Source of the DNA: Euonymus europaeus
Lineage: Eukaryota; Streptophyta; Magnoliopsida; Celastrales; Celastraceae
NCBI GenBank assembly: GCA_963580455.1
Contig: OY756967.1
Location: 12,360,501-12,424,500 of the forward strand
Reading direction: 5' to 3'
DNA length: 64,000 nt
Part shown: one piece after another, positions 1-12,381 of the stretch
Position numbering within the stretch: the stretch's first letter is position 1
Layout of the letters: every line of letters begins with the position of its first letter
Notes under the pieces: model-generated
Told to the model about the DNA's origin: nothing
The model's database searches: none
What the model saw: the letters and a program-made list of their open reading frames with translations, nothing else
Program-made: the position numbers and the translations under genes

Positions 1-212
1 CTTTCTATGACAAATGGACAAAACTGTTAAAAGCACCTCCATAGAGAGAGTTGAGCATCTTCGGACAATCAAAGTTGCTCCGTGTACACTTTTTACTGTT
101 CTTTTATGTTAAATTTTACGAAAATGAGCTTCCAAGATTATTTCGATGCCAAAACAGCAACTTTCTATGACAAATGGACAAAACCGTTAAAAGCTCCCCC
201 ATAGAGAGAGTT

Positions 213-240
213 GAGCAACTTCGGACTATCGAAGTTGCTC
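213..240 (+). other. Dyad-symmetric element of the monomer, perfect 11-bp form
   Basis: Arms gagcaacttcg (213-223) and cgaagttgctc (230-240) are exact reverse complements around the 6-base loop gactat. Every monomer has a version of this site, about 53-80 bases into the unit. The common form (gagcaacttcggactatc then aaagttgctc) keeps 9 paired bases. Another form is a perfect 10-bp dyad with ttt/aaa at the arm ends (for example 6,291-6,318). The subfamily reading aatgtcgctc, and the one reading gagcatc, each break the dyad. The palindrome gtgtacac follows directly. Short dyads of this sort are reported as enriched in centromeric satellites lacking CENP-B boxes. A role here is inference. Confidence 0.75.
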
Positions 241-800
241 GGTGTAAACTTTTAATTATTCTTCTATGTTAGATTTTATGAAAGTGAACTTCCAGGATTA
301 TTTCGATGCCAAAATAGCAACTTTCTATGACAAATGGACAAAACCGTTAAAAGCTCCTGCATAGAGAGAGTTGAGCAACTTCGGACTATCGAAGTTGCTC
401 GGTGTAAACTTTTAATTATTCTTCTATGTTAGATTTTATGAAAGTGAGCTTTCAGGATTATTTCGATGCCAAAACACCAACTTTCTATGACAAATGGACA
501 AAACCGTTAAAAGCACCTCCATAGCGAGAGTTGAGCAACTTCGGACAATCAAAGTTGCTCGTTGTACAATTTATATTGTTCTACAAAGTCAAATTTTACG
601 ACTATAAGCTTTCAAGATAATTTCGATGCCAAAACATTAACTTTCTATGACAAATGGACAAAACCGTTAAAAGCTCCTCCATAGAAAGAGTTGAGCAACT
701 TCAGACTATCAAAGTTGCTCGGTGTACACTTTTTATTGTTCTTCTATGTTAAATTTTACGAAAATCAGCTTCCGGGGTTATTTCGATGCCAAAACACCAA

Positions 801-960
801 CTTTCTATGACAAATGGACAAAACCGTTAAAAGCTCCTCCATAGAGAGAGTTGAGCAACTTCGGACTATCAAAGTTGCTCGGTGTACACTTTTTATTGTT
901 CTTCTATGTTAAATTTTACGAATATCAGCTTTCGGGGTTATTTCGATGCCAAAATACCAA
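801..960 (+). repeat. Representative monomer of the main subfamily
   Basis: One complete 160-base unit in the phase used throughout. The order of parts is: a conserved box (ctttctatgacaaatggaca), a variable stretch with aagctcctccatagagagag, the dyad (gagcaactt ... aagttgctc), the palindrome gtgtacac, a T-rich tract (ttttattgttcttctatg), then aaattttacg, a diagnostic segment (here a diverged cttcGGGG type), and the conserved end box tttcgatgcc. I split the unit into four 40-bp quarters and saw no relation between them, so there is no obvious 40-bp ancestral sub-repeat as in carrot Cent-Dc. Confidence 0.9.
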
Positions 961-2319
961 CTTTCTATGACAAATGGACAAAACCGTTAAAAGCTCCTCC
1001 ATAGAGAGAGTTGAGCAACTTCGGACTATCAACGTTGCTCGGTGTACACTTTTTATTGTTCTTCTATGTTAAATTTGACGTAAATGAGCTTCCAGGATTA
1101 TTTCGATGCCAAAACAGCAACTTTCTATGACAAATAGACAAAACCGTTAAAAACACCTCCATAGAGAGAGTTGAGCAACTTCGGACAATCAAAGTTGCTC
1201 GGTGTACACTCTTTATTGTTCTTTTATGTTAAATTTTACGAAAATGAGCTTGCACGATTATTTCGATGCCAAAACACCAACTTTCTATGACAAATGGACA
1301 AAACCGTTAAAAGCACCTCCATAGAGAGAGTTGAGCAAATTCAGACTATCAAAGTTGCTCGGTGTACACTTTTTATTGTTCTTCTATGTTAAATTTTACG
1401 AAAATGAGCTTCTGGGGTTATTTCGATGCCAAAACACCAACTTTCTGTGACAAATAGACAAAACCGTTAGAAGCTCCTCCATAGAGAGAGTTGAGCAACT
1501 TCGGACAATCAATGTCGCTCGGTGTACACTTTTTATTGTTCTTATATGTTAAATTATACGAAAATGAGCTTCCAGGATTATTTCGATGATAAAACACCAA
1601 CTTTCTATAACAAATGGACAAAACCGTTAGAAGCTCCTCCATAGAGGGAGTTGAGCAACTTCGGACAATCAATGTCGCTCGGTGTACACTTTTTATTGTT
1701 CTTTAATGTTAAATTTTACGAAAATGAGCTTGCACGATTATTTCGATGCCAAAACACCAACTTTCTATGACAAATCGACAAAACCGTTAAAAGCACCTCC
1801 ATAGCGAGAGTTGAGCAACTTCGGACAATCAAAGTTGCTCGGTGTACAATTTATATTCTTCTACTAAGTCAAATTTTACGAGTATAAGCTTTCAAGATTA
1901 TTTCGATGCCAAAACATTAACTTTCTATGACAAATGGATAAAACCGTTAAAAGCTCCTCCAAAGAGAGAGTTGAGCAACTTTGGACAATCAAAGTTGCTC
2001 GGTGTACACTTTTTATTGTTCTTTTATGTTAAATTTTACGAAAATGAGCTTGCACGATTATTTCGATGCCAAAACACCAACTTTCTATGACAAATGGACA
2101 AAACCTTTAAAAGCTCTTCCATAGAGAGAGTTGAGCAACTTCAGACTATCAAAGTTGCTCGGTGTACACTTTTTATTGTTCTTCTATGCTAAATTTTACT
2201 AAAATGAGCTTCCGGGGTTATTTCGATGACAAAACACCAACTTTCTATGACAAATGGACAAAACCGTTAACAGCACCTCCATAGCGAGAGTTGAGCAACT
2301 TCAGACAATCAAAGTTGCT

Positions 2320-5114
2320 CAGTGTACAATTTATATTTTCTACTAAGTCAAATTTTACGAGTATAAGCTTTCAAGATTATTTCGATGCCAAAACATTAAC
2401 TTTCTATGACAAATGAACAAAACCGTTAAAAGCTCTTCCATAGAAAGAGTTGAGCAACTTCGGACAATCAAAGTTGCTCGGTGTACACTTTTTATTGTTC
2501 TTTTATGTTAAATTTTACGAAAATGAGCTTGCACGATTATTTGGATGCCAAAACACCAACTTTCTATGACAAATAGACAAAACCGTTAAAAACACCTCCA
2601 TAGAGAGGGTTGAGCAACTTCGGACAATCAATGTTGCTCGGTGTACACTTTTTATTGTTCTTTTATGTTAAATTTTACGAAAATGAGCTTGCACGATTAT
2701 TTCGATGCCAAAACACCAACTTTCTATGACAAATGGACAAAACCGTTAAAAGCCCTTCCATAGAGAGAGTTTAGCAACTTCGGACATTCAAAGTTGCTCG
2801 TTGTACACTTTATATTGTTTTACTAAGTCAAATTTTATGAGTATAAGTTTCCAAGATTATTTTGATTCCAAAACATTAACTTTCTATGACAAATGGACAA
2901 AACTGTTAAAAGCACCTCCATAGAAAGAGTTGAGCATCTTCGGACAATCAAAGTTGCTCGGTGTACACTTTTTATTGTTCTTTTATGTTAAATTTTACTA
3001 AAATGGGCTTCCAGGATTATTTCGATGCCAAAACACCAACTTTCTATGACAAATGGACAAAACCGTTAAAAGCCCTTCCATAGAGAGAGTTGAGCAACTT
3101 CAGACTATCGAAGTTGCTCGGTGTACAATTTATATTGTTCTACTAAGTCAAATTTTATGACTATAAGCTTTCAAGATTATTTCGATGCCAAAACACCAAC
3201 TTTCTATGACAAATGGACAAAACCGTTAAAAGCACCTCCATAGCGAGAGTTGAGCAACTTCGGACTATCAAAGTTGCTCGGTGTACACTTTATATTGTTC
3301 TACTATGTTAAATTTAACGAAAATCAGCTTCCGGGGTTATTTCGATGCCAAAACACCAACTTTCTATGACAAATGGACAAAACCGTTAGAAGCTCCTCCA
3401 TAGAGGGAGTTGAGCAACTTCGGACAATCAATGTCGCTCGGTGTACACTTTTTATTGTTCTTTTATGTTAAATTTTACGAAAATGAGCTTGCACGATTAT
3501 TTCGATGCCAAAACACCAACTTTCTATGACAAATAGACAAAACCGTTAAAAACACCTCCATAGAGAGAGTTGAGCAACTTCGGACAATCAATGTTGCTCG
3601 GTGTATACTTTTTATTGTTCTTTTATGTTAAATTTTACGAAAATGAGCTTGCACGATTATTTCGATGCCAAAACAACAACTTTCTATGACAAATGGACAA
3701 AACTGTTAAAAGCTCTTCCATAGAGAGAGTTTAGCAACTTCGGACTATCAAAGTTGCTCGGTTTACACTTTATATTGTTCTACTAAGTCAAATTTTATGA
3801 GTATAAGCTTCCAAGATTATTTCGATGCCAAAACATTAACTTTCTATGACAAATGAACAAAACAGTTAAAAGCACCTCCATAGAAAGAGTTGAGCAACTT
3901 CAGACAATCAAAGTTGCTCGGTGTACAATTTATATTTTCTACTAAGTCAAATTTTACGAGTATAAGCTTTCAAGATTATTTCGATGCCAAAACATTAACT
4001 TTCTATGACAAATGGACAAAACCGTTAAAAGCTCCTCCATAGAGGGAGTTGAGCAACTTCGGACTATCGAAATTGCTCGGTGTACACTTTATATTGTTCT
4101 TTTATGTTAAATTTTACGAAAATGAGCTTGCACGATTATTTGGATGCCAAAACACCAACTTTCTATGACAAATAAACAAAACCGTTAAAAACACCTCCAT
4201 AGAGAGGGTTGAGCAACTTCGGACAATCAATGCTGCTCGGTGTACACTTTTTATTGTTCTTTTATGTTAAATTTTACGAAAATGAGCTTGCACGATTATT
4301 TCGATGCCAAAACACCAACTTTCTATGACAAATGGACAAAACCATTAAAAGCCCTTCCATAGAGAGAGTTTAGCAACTTCGGACTATCAAAGTTGCTCGT
4401 TGTACACTTTATATTGTTTTACTAAGTCAAATTTTATGAGTATAAGCTTCCAAGATTATTTTGATGCCAAAACATTAACTTTCTATGACAAATGGACAAA
4501 ACTGTTAAAAGCACCTCCATAGAAAGAGTTGAGCATCTTCGGACAATCAAAGTTGCTCGGTGTACACTTTTTATTGTTCTTTTATGTTAAATTTTACTAA
4601 AATGGGCTTCCAGGATTATTTCGATGCCAAAACACCAACTTTCTATGACAAATGGACAAAATCGTTAAAAGCCCTTCCATAGAGAGAGTTGAGCAACTTT
4701 AGACTATCGAAGTTGCTCGGTGTACAATTTATATTGTTCTACTAAGTCAAATTTTATGACTATAAGCTTTCAAGATTAATTCGATGCCAAAACACCAACT
4801 TTCTCTGACAAATGGACAAAACCGTTAAAAGCACCTCCATAGCGAGAGTTGAGCAACTTCGGACTATCAAAGTTGCTCGGTGTACACTTTATATTGTTCT
4901 ACTATGTTAAATTTAACGAAAATCAGCTTCCGGGGTTATTTCGATGCCAAAACACCAACTTTCTATGACAAATGGACAAAACCGTAAGAAGCCCCTCCAT
5001 AGAGGGAGTTGAGCAACTTCGGACAATCAATGTCGCTCGGTGTACACTTTTTATTGTTCTTTTACGTTAAATTTTACGAAAATGAGCTTGCACGATTATT
5101 TCGATGCCAAAACA
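2320..5114 (+). repeat. Diverged 10-monomer duplication (period 1,599 bp)
   Basis: The segment from about 2,320 to 3,515 is repeated at about 3,919 to 5,114. Shared marks include ttggatgcc (2,540 / 4,139), ttgtacactttatattgttt (2,801 / 4,400), aaatgggctt (3,001 / 4,600) and the mosaic monomer with ctactatgtta (3,302 / 4,901). The copies differ at a scattering of bases, so this duplication is older than those at 6-35 kb. The offset is 10 x 160 minus one base, and the missing base is the 1-bp deletion in tatattttct near 3,940. After 3,660 the aaaacaacaac monomer recurs at an offset of only 1,440 (5,100), so one monomer was lost or gained. Confidence 0.8.
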
Positions 5115-6145
5115 ACAACTTTCTATGACAAATGGACAAAACTGTTAAAAGCTCTTCCATAGAGAGAGTTTAGCAACTTCGGACTATCAAAGTTGCTCGG
5201 TGTACACTTTATATTGTTCTACTAAGTCAAATTTTATGAGTATAAGCTTCCAAGATTATTTCGATGCCAAAACATTAACTTTCTATGACAAATGAACAAA
5301 ACTGTTAAAAGCACCTCCATAGAAAGAGTTGTGCATCTTTGGATAATCAAAGTTGCTCGGTGTACACTTTTTATTGTTCTTTTATGTTAAATTTTACGAA
5401 AATGAGCTTCCAGGATTATTTCGATGCCAAAACACCAACTTTCTATGACAAATGGACAAAACCGTTAAAATCTCTTCCATAGGGAGAGTTTAGCAACTTC
5501 GGACTATCGAAATTGCTCGGTGTACACTTTATATTGTTCTACTAAGTCAAATTTTACGAGTATAAGCTTCCAAGATTATTTCGATGCCAAAACATTAACT
5601 TTCTATGACAAATGGACAAAACCGTTAAAAGCCCCTCCATAGAAAGAGTTGAGCAACTTCGGACTATCAAAGTTGCTCGGTGTACACTTTTTATTGTTCT
5701 TTTATGTTAAATTTTACGAAAATGAGCTTGCACGATTATTTCGATGCCAAAACACCAACTTTCTATGACAAATAGACAAAACCGTTAAAAACACCTCCAT
5801 AGAGAGAGTTGAGCAACTTCGGAAAATCAAAGTTGCTCGGTGTACACTCTTTATTGTTCTTTTATGTTAAATTTTACGAAAATGAGCTTGCACGATTATT
5901 TCGATGCCAAAACACCAACTTTCTATGACAAATGGACAAAACCGTTAAAAGCACCTCCATAGAGAGAGTTGAGCAACTTCAGACTATCAAAGTTGCTCGG
6001 TGTACACATTTTATTGTTCTTCTATGTTAAATTTTACGAAAATGAGCTTCTGGGGTTATTTCGATGCAAAAATACCAACTTTCTATGACAAATAGACAAA
6101 ACCGTTAAAAGCTCCTCCATAGAGAGAGTTGAGCAACTTCGGACT

Positions 6146-9100
6146 ATCAAAGTTGCTCGGAGTACAATTTATATTGTTCTACTAAGTCAAATTTTACGAG
6201 TATAAGGTTTCAAGATTATTTCGATGCCAAAACATTCACTTTCTATGACAAATGGACAAAACCGTTAAAAGCTCCCCCATAGAGAGAGTTGAGCAACTTT
6301 GGACAATCAAAGTTGCTCGGTGTACACTTTTTATTGTTCTTTTATGTTAAATTTTACGAAAATGAGCTTGCACGATTATTTCGATGGCAAAACACCAACT
6401 TTCTATGACAAATGGACAAAACCGTTAAATGCACCTCCATAGAGAGAGTTGAGCAACTTCAGACTATCAAAGTTGCTCGGTGTACACTTTTTATTGTTCT
6501 TCTATGTTAAATTTTACGAAAATCAGCTTCCGGAGTTATTTCGATGCCAAAACACCAACTTTCTATGACAAATGGACAAAACCGTTAAAAGCTCCTCCAT
6601 AGAGAGAGTTGAGCAACTTCGGACTATCAAAGTTGCTCGGTGTACACTTTTTATTGTTCTTCTATGTTAAATTATACGAAAATGAGCTTCCAGGATTATT
6701 TCGATGCCAAAACACCAACTTTCTATGACAAATGGACAAAACCATTAGAAGCTCCTCCATAGAGGGAATAGAGCAACTTCGGACAATCAATGTCGCTCGG
6801 TGTACACTTTTTATTGTTCTTTTACGTTAAATTTTACGAAAATGAGCTTGCACGATTATTTCGATGCCAAAACACCAACTTTCTATGACAAATAGACAAA
6901 ACCGTTAAAAACACCTCCATAGAGAGAGTTGAGCAACTTCGGACAATCAAAGTTGCTCGGTGTACACTTTTTATTGTTCTTTTATGTTAAATTTTACGAA
7001 AATGAGCTTGCACGATTATTTTGATACCAAAACACCAACTTTCTATGACAAATGGACAAAACCGTTAAAAGCACCTACATAGAGAGAGTTGAGCAACTTC
7101 AGACTATCAAAGTTGCTCGGTGTACACTTTTTATTGTTCTTCTATGTTAAATTTTACGAAAATGAGCTTCTGGGGTTATTTCGATGCCAAAACACCAACT
7201 TTCTATGACAAATAGACAAAACCGTTAAAAGCTCCTCCATAGAGAGAGTTGAGCAACTTCGGACTATCAAAGTTGCTCGGTGTACACATTTTATTGTTCT
7301 TCTATGTTAAATTTTACGAAAATGAGCTTCTGGGGTTATTTCGATGCAAAAATACCAACTTTCTATAACAAATGGACAAAACCGTTAGAAGCTCTTCCAT
7401 AGAGGGAGTTGAGCAACTTCGGACAATCAATGTCGCTCGGTGTACACTTTTTATTGTTCTTCAATGTTAAATTTTACGAAAATGAGCTTGCACGATTATT
7501 TCGATGCCAAAACACCAAATTTCTATGACAAATAGACAAAATCGTTAAAAACACCTCCATAGAGAGAGTTGAGCAACTTCGGACAATCAATGTTGCTCGG
7601 TGTACACTTTTTATTGTTCTTTTATGTTAAATTTTATGAAAATGAGCTTGCACGATTATTTCAATGCCAAAACACCAACTTTCTATGACAAATGGACGAA
7701 ACCGTTAAAATCACCTCCATAGCGAGAGTTGAGCAACTTCGGACAATCAAAGTTGCTCGGAGTACAATTTATATTGTTCTACTAAGTCAAATTTTACGAG
7801 TATAAGGTTTCAAGATTATTTCGATGCCAAAACATTCACTTTCTATGACAAATGGACAAAACCGTTAAAAGCTCCCCCATAGAGAGAGTTGAGCAACTTT
7901 GGACAATCAAAGTTGCTCGGTGTACACTTTTTATTGTTCTTTTATGTTAAATTTTACGAAAATGAGCTTGCACGATTATTTCGATGGCAAAACACCAACT
8001 TTCTATGACAAATGGACAAAACCGTTAAATGCACCTCCATAGAGAGAGTTGAGCAACTTCAGACTATCAAAGTTGCTCGGTGTACACTTTTTATTGTTCT
8101 TCTATGTTAAATTTTACGAAAATCAGCTTCCGGAGTTATTTCGATGCCAAAACACCAACTTTCTATGACAAATGGACAAAACCGTTAAAAGCTCCTCCAT
8201 AGAGAGAGTTGAGCAACTTCGGACTATCAAAGTTGCTCGGTGTACACTTTTTATTGTTCTTCTATGTTAAATTATACGAAAATGAGCTTCCAGGATTATT
8301 TCGATGCCAAAACACCAACTTTCTATGACAAATGGACAAAACCGTTAGAAGCTCCTCCATAGAGGGAATAGAGCAACTTCGGACAATCAATGTCGCTCGG
8401 TGTACACTTTTTATTGTTCTTTTACGTTAAATTTTACGAAAATGAGCTTGCACGATTATTTCGATGCCAAAACACCAACTTTCTATGACAAATAGACAAA
8501 ACCGTTAAAAACACCTCCATAGAGAGAGTTGAGCAACTTCGGACAATCAAAGTTGCTCGGTGTACACTTTTTATTGTTCTTTTATGTTAAATTTTACGAA
8601 AATGAGCTTGCACGATTATTTTGATACCAAAACACCAACTTTCTATGACAAATGGACAAAACCGTTAAAAGCACCTACATAGAGAGAGTTGAGCAACTTC
8701 AGACTATCAAAGTTGTCGGTGTACACTTTTTATTGTTCTTCTATGTTAAATTTTACGAAAATGAGCTTCTGGGGTTATTTCGATGCCAAAACACCAACTT
8801 TCTATGACAAATAGACAAAACCGTTAAAAGCTCCTCCATAGAGAGAGTTGAGCAACTTCGGACTATCAAAGTTGCTCGGTGTACACATTTTATTGTTCTT
8901 CTATGTTAAATTTTACGAAAATGAGCTTCTGGGGTTATTTCGATGCAAAAATACCAACTTTCTATAACAAATGGACAAAACCGTTAGAAGCTCTTCCATA
9001 GAGGGAGTTGAGCAACTTCGGACAATCAATGTCGCTCGGTGTACACTTTTTATTGTTCTTCAATGTTAAATTTTACGAAAATGAGCTTGCACGATTATTT

Positions 9101-12061
9101 CGATGCCAAAACACCAAATTTCTATGACAAATAGACAAAATCGTTAAAAACACCTCCATAGAGAGAGTTGAGCAACTTCGGACAATCAATGTTGCTCGGT
9201 GTACACTTTTTATTGTTCTTTTATGTTAAATTTTATGAAAATGAGCTTGCACGATTATTTCAATGCCAAAACACCAACTTTCTATGACAAATGGACGAAA
9301 CCGTTAAAATCACCTCCATAGCGAGAGTTGAGCAACTTCGGACAATCAAAGTTGCTCGGAGTACAATTTATATTGTTCTACTAAGTCAAATTTTACGAGT
9401 ATAAGGTTTCAAGATTATTTCGATGCCAAAACATTCACTTTCTATGACAAATGGACAAAACCGTTAAAAGCTCCCCCATAGAGAGAGTTGAGCAACTTTG
9501 GACAATCAAAGTTGCTCGGTGTACACTTTTTATTGTTCTTTTATGTTAAATTTTACGAAAATGAGCTTGCACGATTATTTCGATGGCAAAACACCAACTT
9601 TCTATGACAAATGGACAAAACCGTTAAATGCACCTCCATAGAGAGAGTTGAGCAACTTCAGACTATCAAAGTTGCTCGGTGTACACTTTTTATTGTTCTT
9701 CTATGTTAAATTTTACGAAAATCAGCTTCCGGAGTTATTTCGATGCCAAAACACCAACTTTCTATGACAAATGGACAAAACCGTTAAAAGCTCCTCCATA
9801 GAGAGAGTTGAGCAACTTCGGACTATCAAAGTTGCTCGGTGTACACTTTTTATTGTTCTTCTATGTTAAATTATACGAAAATGAGCTTCCAGGATTATTT
9901 CGATGCCAAAACACCAACTTTCTATGACAAATGGACAAAACCGTTAGAAGCTCCTCCATAGAGGGAATAGAGCAACTTCGGACAATCAATGTCGCTCGGT
10001 GTACACTTTTTATTGTTCTTTTACGTTAAATTTTACGAAAATGAGCTTGCACGATTATTTCGATGCCAAAACACCAACTTTCTATGACAAATAGACAAAA
10101 CCGTTAAAAACACCTCCATAGAGAGAGTTGAGCAACTTCGGACAATCAAAGTTGCTCGGTGTACACTTTTTATTGTTCTTTTATGTTAAATTTTACGAAA
10201 ATGAGCTTGCACGATTATTTTGATACCAAAACACCAACTTTCTATGACAAATGGACAAAACCGTTAAAAGCACCTACATAGAGAGAGTTGAGCAACTTCA
10301 GACTATCAAAGTTGTCGGTGTACACTTTTTATTGTTCTTCTATGTTAAATTTTACGAAAATGAGCTTCTGGGGTTATTTCGATGCCAAAACACCAACTTT
10401 CTATGACAAATAGACAAAACCGTTAAAAGCTCCTCCATAGAGAGAGTTGAGCAACTTCGGACTATCAAAGTTGCTCGGTGTACACATTTTATTGTTCTTC
10501 TATGTTAAATTTTACGAAAATGAGCTTCTGGGGTTATTTCGATGCAAAAATACCAACTTTCTATAACAAATGGACAAAACCGTTAGAAGCTCTTCCATAG
10601 AGGGAGTTGAGCAACTTCGGACAATCAATGTCGCTCGGTGTACACTTTTTATTGTTCTTCAATGTTAAATTTTACGAAAATGAGCTTGCACGATTATTTC
10701 GATGCCAAAACACCAAATTTCTATGACAAATAGACAAAATCGTTAAAAACACCTCCATAGAGAGAGTTGAGCAACTTCGGACAATCAATGTTGCTCGGTG
10801 TACACTTTTTATTGTTCTTTTATGTTAAATTTTATGAAAATGAGCTTGCACGATTATTTCAATGCCAAAACACCAACTTTCTATGACAAATGGACGAAAC
10901 CGTTAAAATCACCTCCATAGCGAGAGTTGAGCAACTTCGGACAATCAAAGTTGCTCGGAGTACAATTTATATTGTTCTACTAAGTCAAATTTTACGAGTA
11001 TAAGGTTTCAAGATTATTTCGATGCCAAAACATTCACTTTCTATGACAAATGGACAAAACCGTTAAAAGCTCCCCCATAGAGAGAGTTGAGCAACTTTGG
11101 ACAATCAAAGTTGCTCGGTGTACACTTTTTATTGTTCTTTTATGTTAAATTTTACGAAAATGAGCTTGCACGATTATTTCGATGGCAAAACACCAACTTT
11201 CTATGACAAATGGACAAAACCGTTAAATGCACCTCCATAGAGAGAGTTGAGCAACTTCAGACTATCAAAGTTGCTCGGTGTACACTTTTTATTGTTCTTC
11301 TATGTTAAATTTTACGAAAATCAGCTTCCGGAGTTATTTCGATGCCAAAACACCAACTTTCTATGACAAATGGACAAAACCGTTAAAAGCTCCTCCATAG
11401 AGAGAGTTGAGCAACTTCGGACTATCAAAGTTGCTCGGTGTACACTTTTTATTGTTCTTCTATGTTAAATTATACGAAAATGAGCTTCCAGGATTATTTC
11501 GATGCCAAAACACCAACTTTCTATGACAAATGGACAAAACCGTTAGAAGCTCCTCCATAGAGGGAATAGAGCAACTTCGGACAATCAATGTCGCTCGGTG
11601 TACACTTTTTATTGTTCTTTTACGTTAAATTTTACGAAAATGAGCTTGCACGATTATTTCGATGCCAAAACACCAACTTTCTATGACAAATAGACAAAAC
11701 CGTTAAAAACACCTCCATAGAGAGAGTTGAGCAACTTCGGACAATCAAAGTTGCTCGGTGTACACTTTTTATTGTTCTTTTATGTTAAATTTTACGAAAA
11801 TGAGCTTGCACGATTATTTTGATACCAAAACACCAACTTTCTATGACAAATGGACAAAACCGTTAAAAGCACCTACATAGAGAGAGTTGAGCAACTTCAG
11901 ACTATCAAAGTTGCTCGGTGTACACTTTTTATTGTTCTTCTATGTTAAATTTTACGAAAATGAGCTTCTGGGGTTATTTCGATGCCAAAACACCAACTTT
12001 CTATGACAAATAGACAAAACCGTTAAAAGCTCCTCCATAGAGAGAGTTGAGCAACTTCGGA
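6146..12061 (+). repeat. 10-mer higher-order repeat, 3.7 copies of 1,600/1,599 bp
   Basis: The marker tataaggttt occurs at 6,201, 7,800, 9,400 and 10,999, and each interval carries the same ordered ten monomers. Other markers repeat in step: gagtacaattt, tcgatggcaa (6,380 / 7,980 and on), the ggagttatt variant, gagggaatagagc, gataccaaaa, and atgcaaaaatacc. The second and third copies also share a 1-bp deletion (gttgtcggtg at 8,714 and 10,315) that the first and fourth lack. The fourth copy stops near 12,061, where the next monomer reads acaatcaatgtcgctc instead of actatcaaagttgctc. Between copies one and two I noted only a single base change (near 6,744) and that deletion. These copies are therefore very young. 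Confidence 0.92.
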
Positions 12062-12381
12062 CAATCAATGTCGCTCGGTGTACACTTTTTATTGTTCTTT
12101 TATGTTAAATTTTACGAAAATGAGCTTGCACGATTATTTTGATACCAAAACACCAACTTTCTATGACAAATGGACAAAACCGTTAAAAGCACCTACATAG
12201 AGAGAGTTGAGCAACTTCAGACTATCAAAGTTGTCGGTGTACACTTTTTATTGTTCTTCTATGTTAAATTTTACGAAAATGAGCTTCTGGGGTTATTTCG
12301 ATGCCAAAACACCAACTTTCTATGACAAATAGACAAAACCGTTAAAAGCTCCTCCATAGAGAGAGTTGAGCAACTTCGGAC
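12062..12381 (+). repeat. Two-monomer back-step at the junction of two HOR domains
   Basis: After the fourth 10-mer copy breaks off, the sequence steps back about 320 bp and repeats the gataccaaaa monomer and the cttctgggg monomer. This segment carries the gttgtcggtg 1-bp deletion (about 12,231). The fourth copy directly upstream does not have it (gttgctcggtg near 11,911). The donor was therefore a copy of the second or third type, not the adjacent one. Confidence 0.75.

Noticed and set aside
145..155. RNA polymerase III B box (tttcgatgcc resembles gttcgatgcc)
   Set aside because: The first G of the B box is T in almost all monomers, I found no convincing A box at the right distance upstream, and the rest of the monomer does not fold or read as a tRNA or tRNA-derived SINE.
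1..160. Ancestral 40-bp sub-repeat (160 = 4 x 40, as in carrot Cent-Dc)
   Set aside because: Splitting the consensus into quarters shows no convincing similarity between them by eye. A formal self-alignment could still find very old traces.
219..236. CENP-B box
   Set aside because: The dyad contains ttcggacta, which fits the first half (TTCGnnnnA), but the required CGGG second half is absent (tcgaag or tcaaag instead). A second ttcg in tttcgatgcc also fails. No full match was seen.
1418..1672. Short open frames of about 63-84 codons, on both strands, in many places
   Set aside because: They are repeats of the same few frames of the satellite. The monomer is 160 bp, so each unit shifts frame by one and all frames close within about 250 bases. 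Copies with identical translations (27,676-27,873 and 32,136-32,333) are simply the 4,460-bp duplication. There are no domains or codon-use signs of coding.
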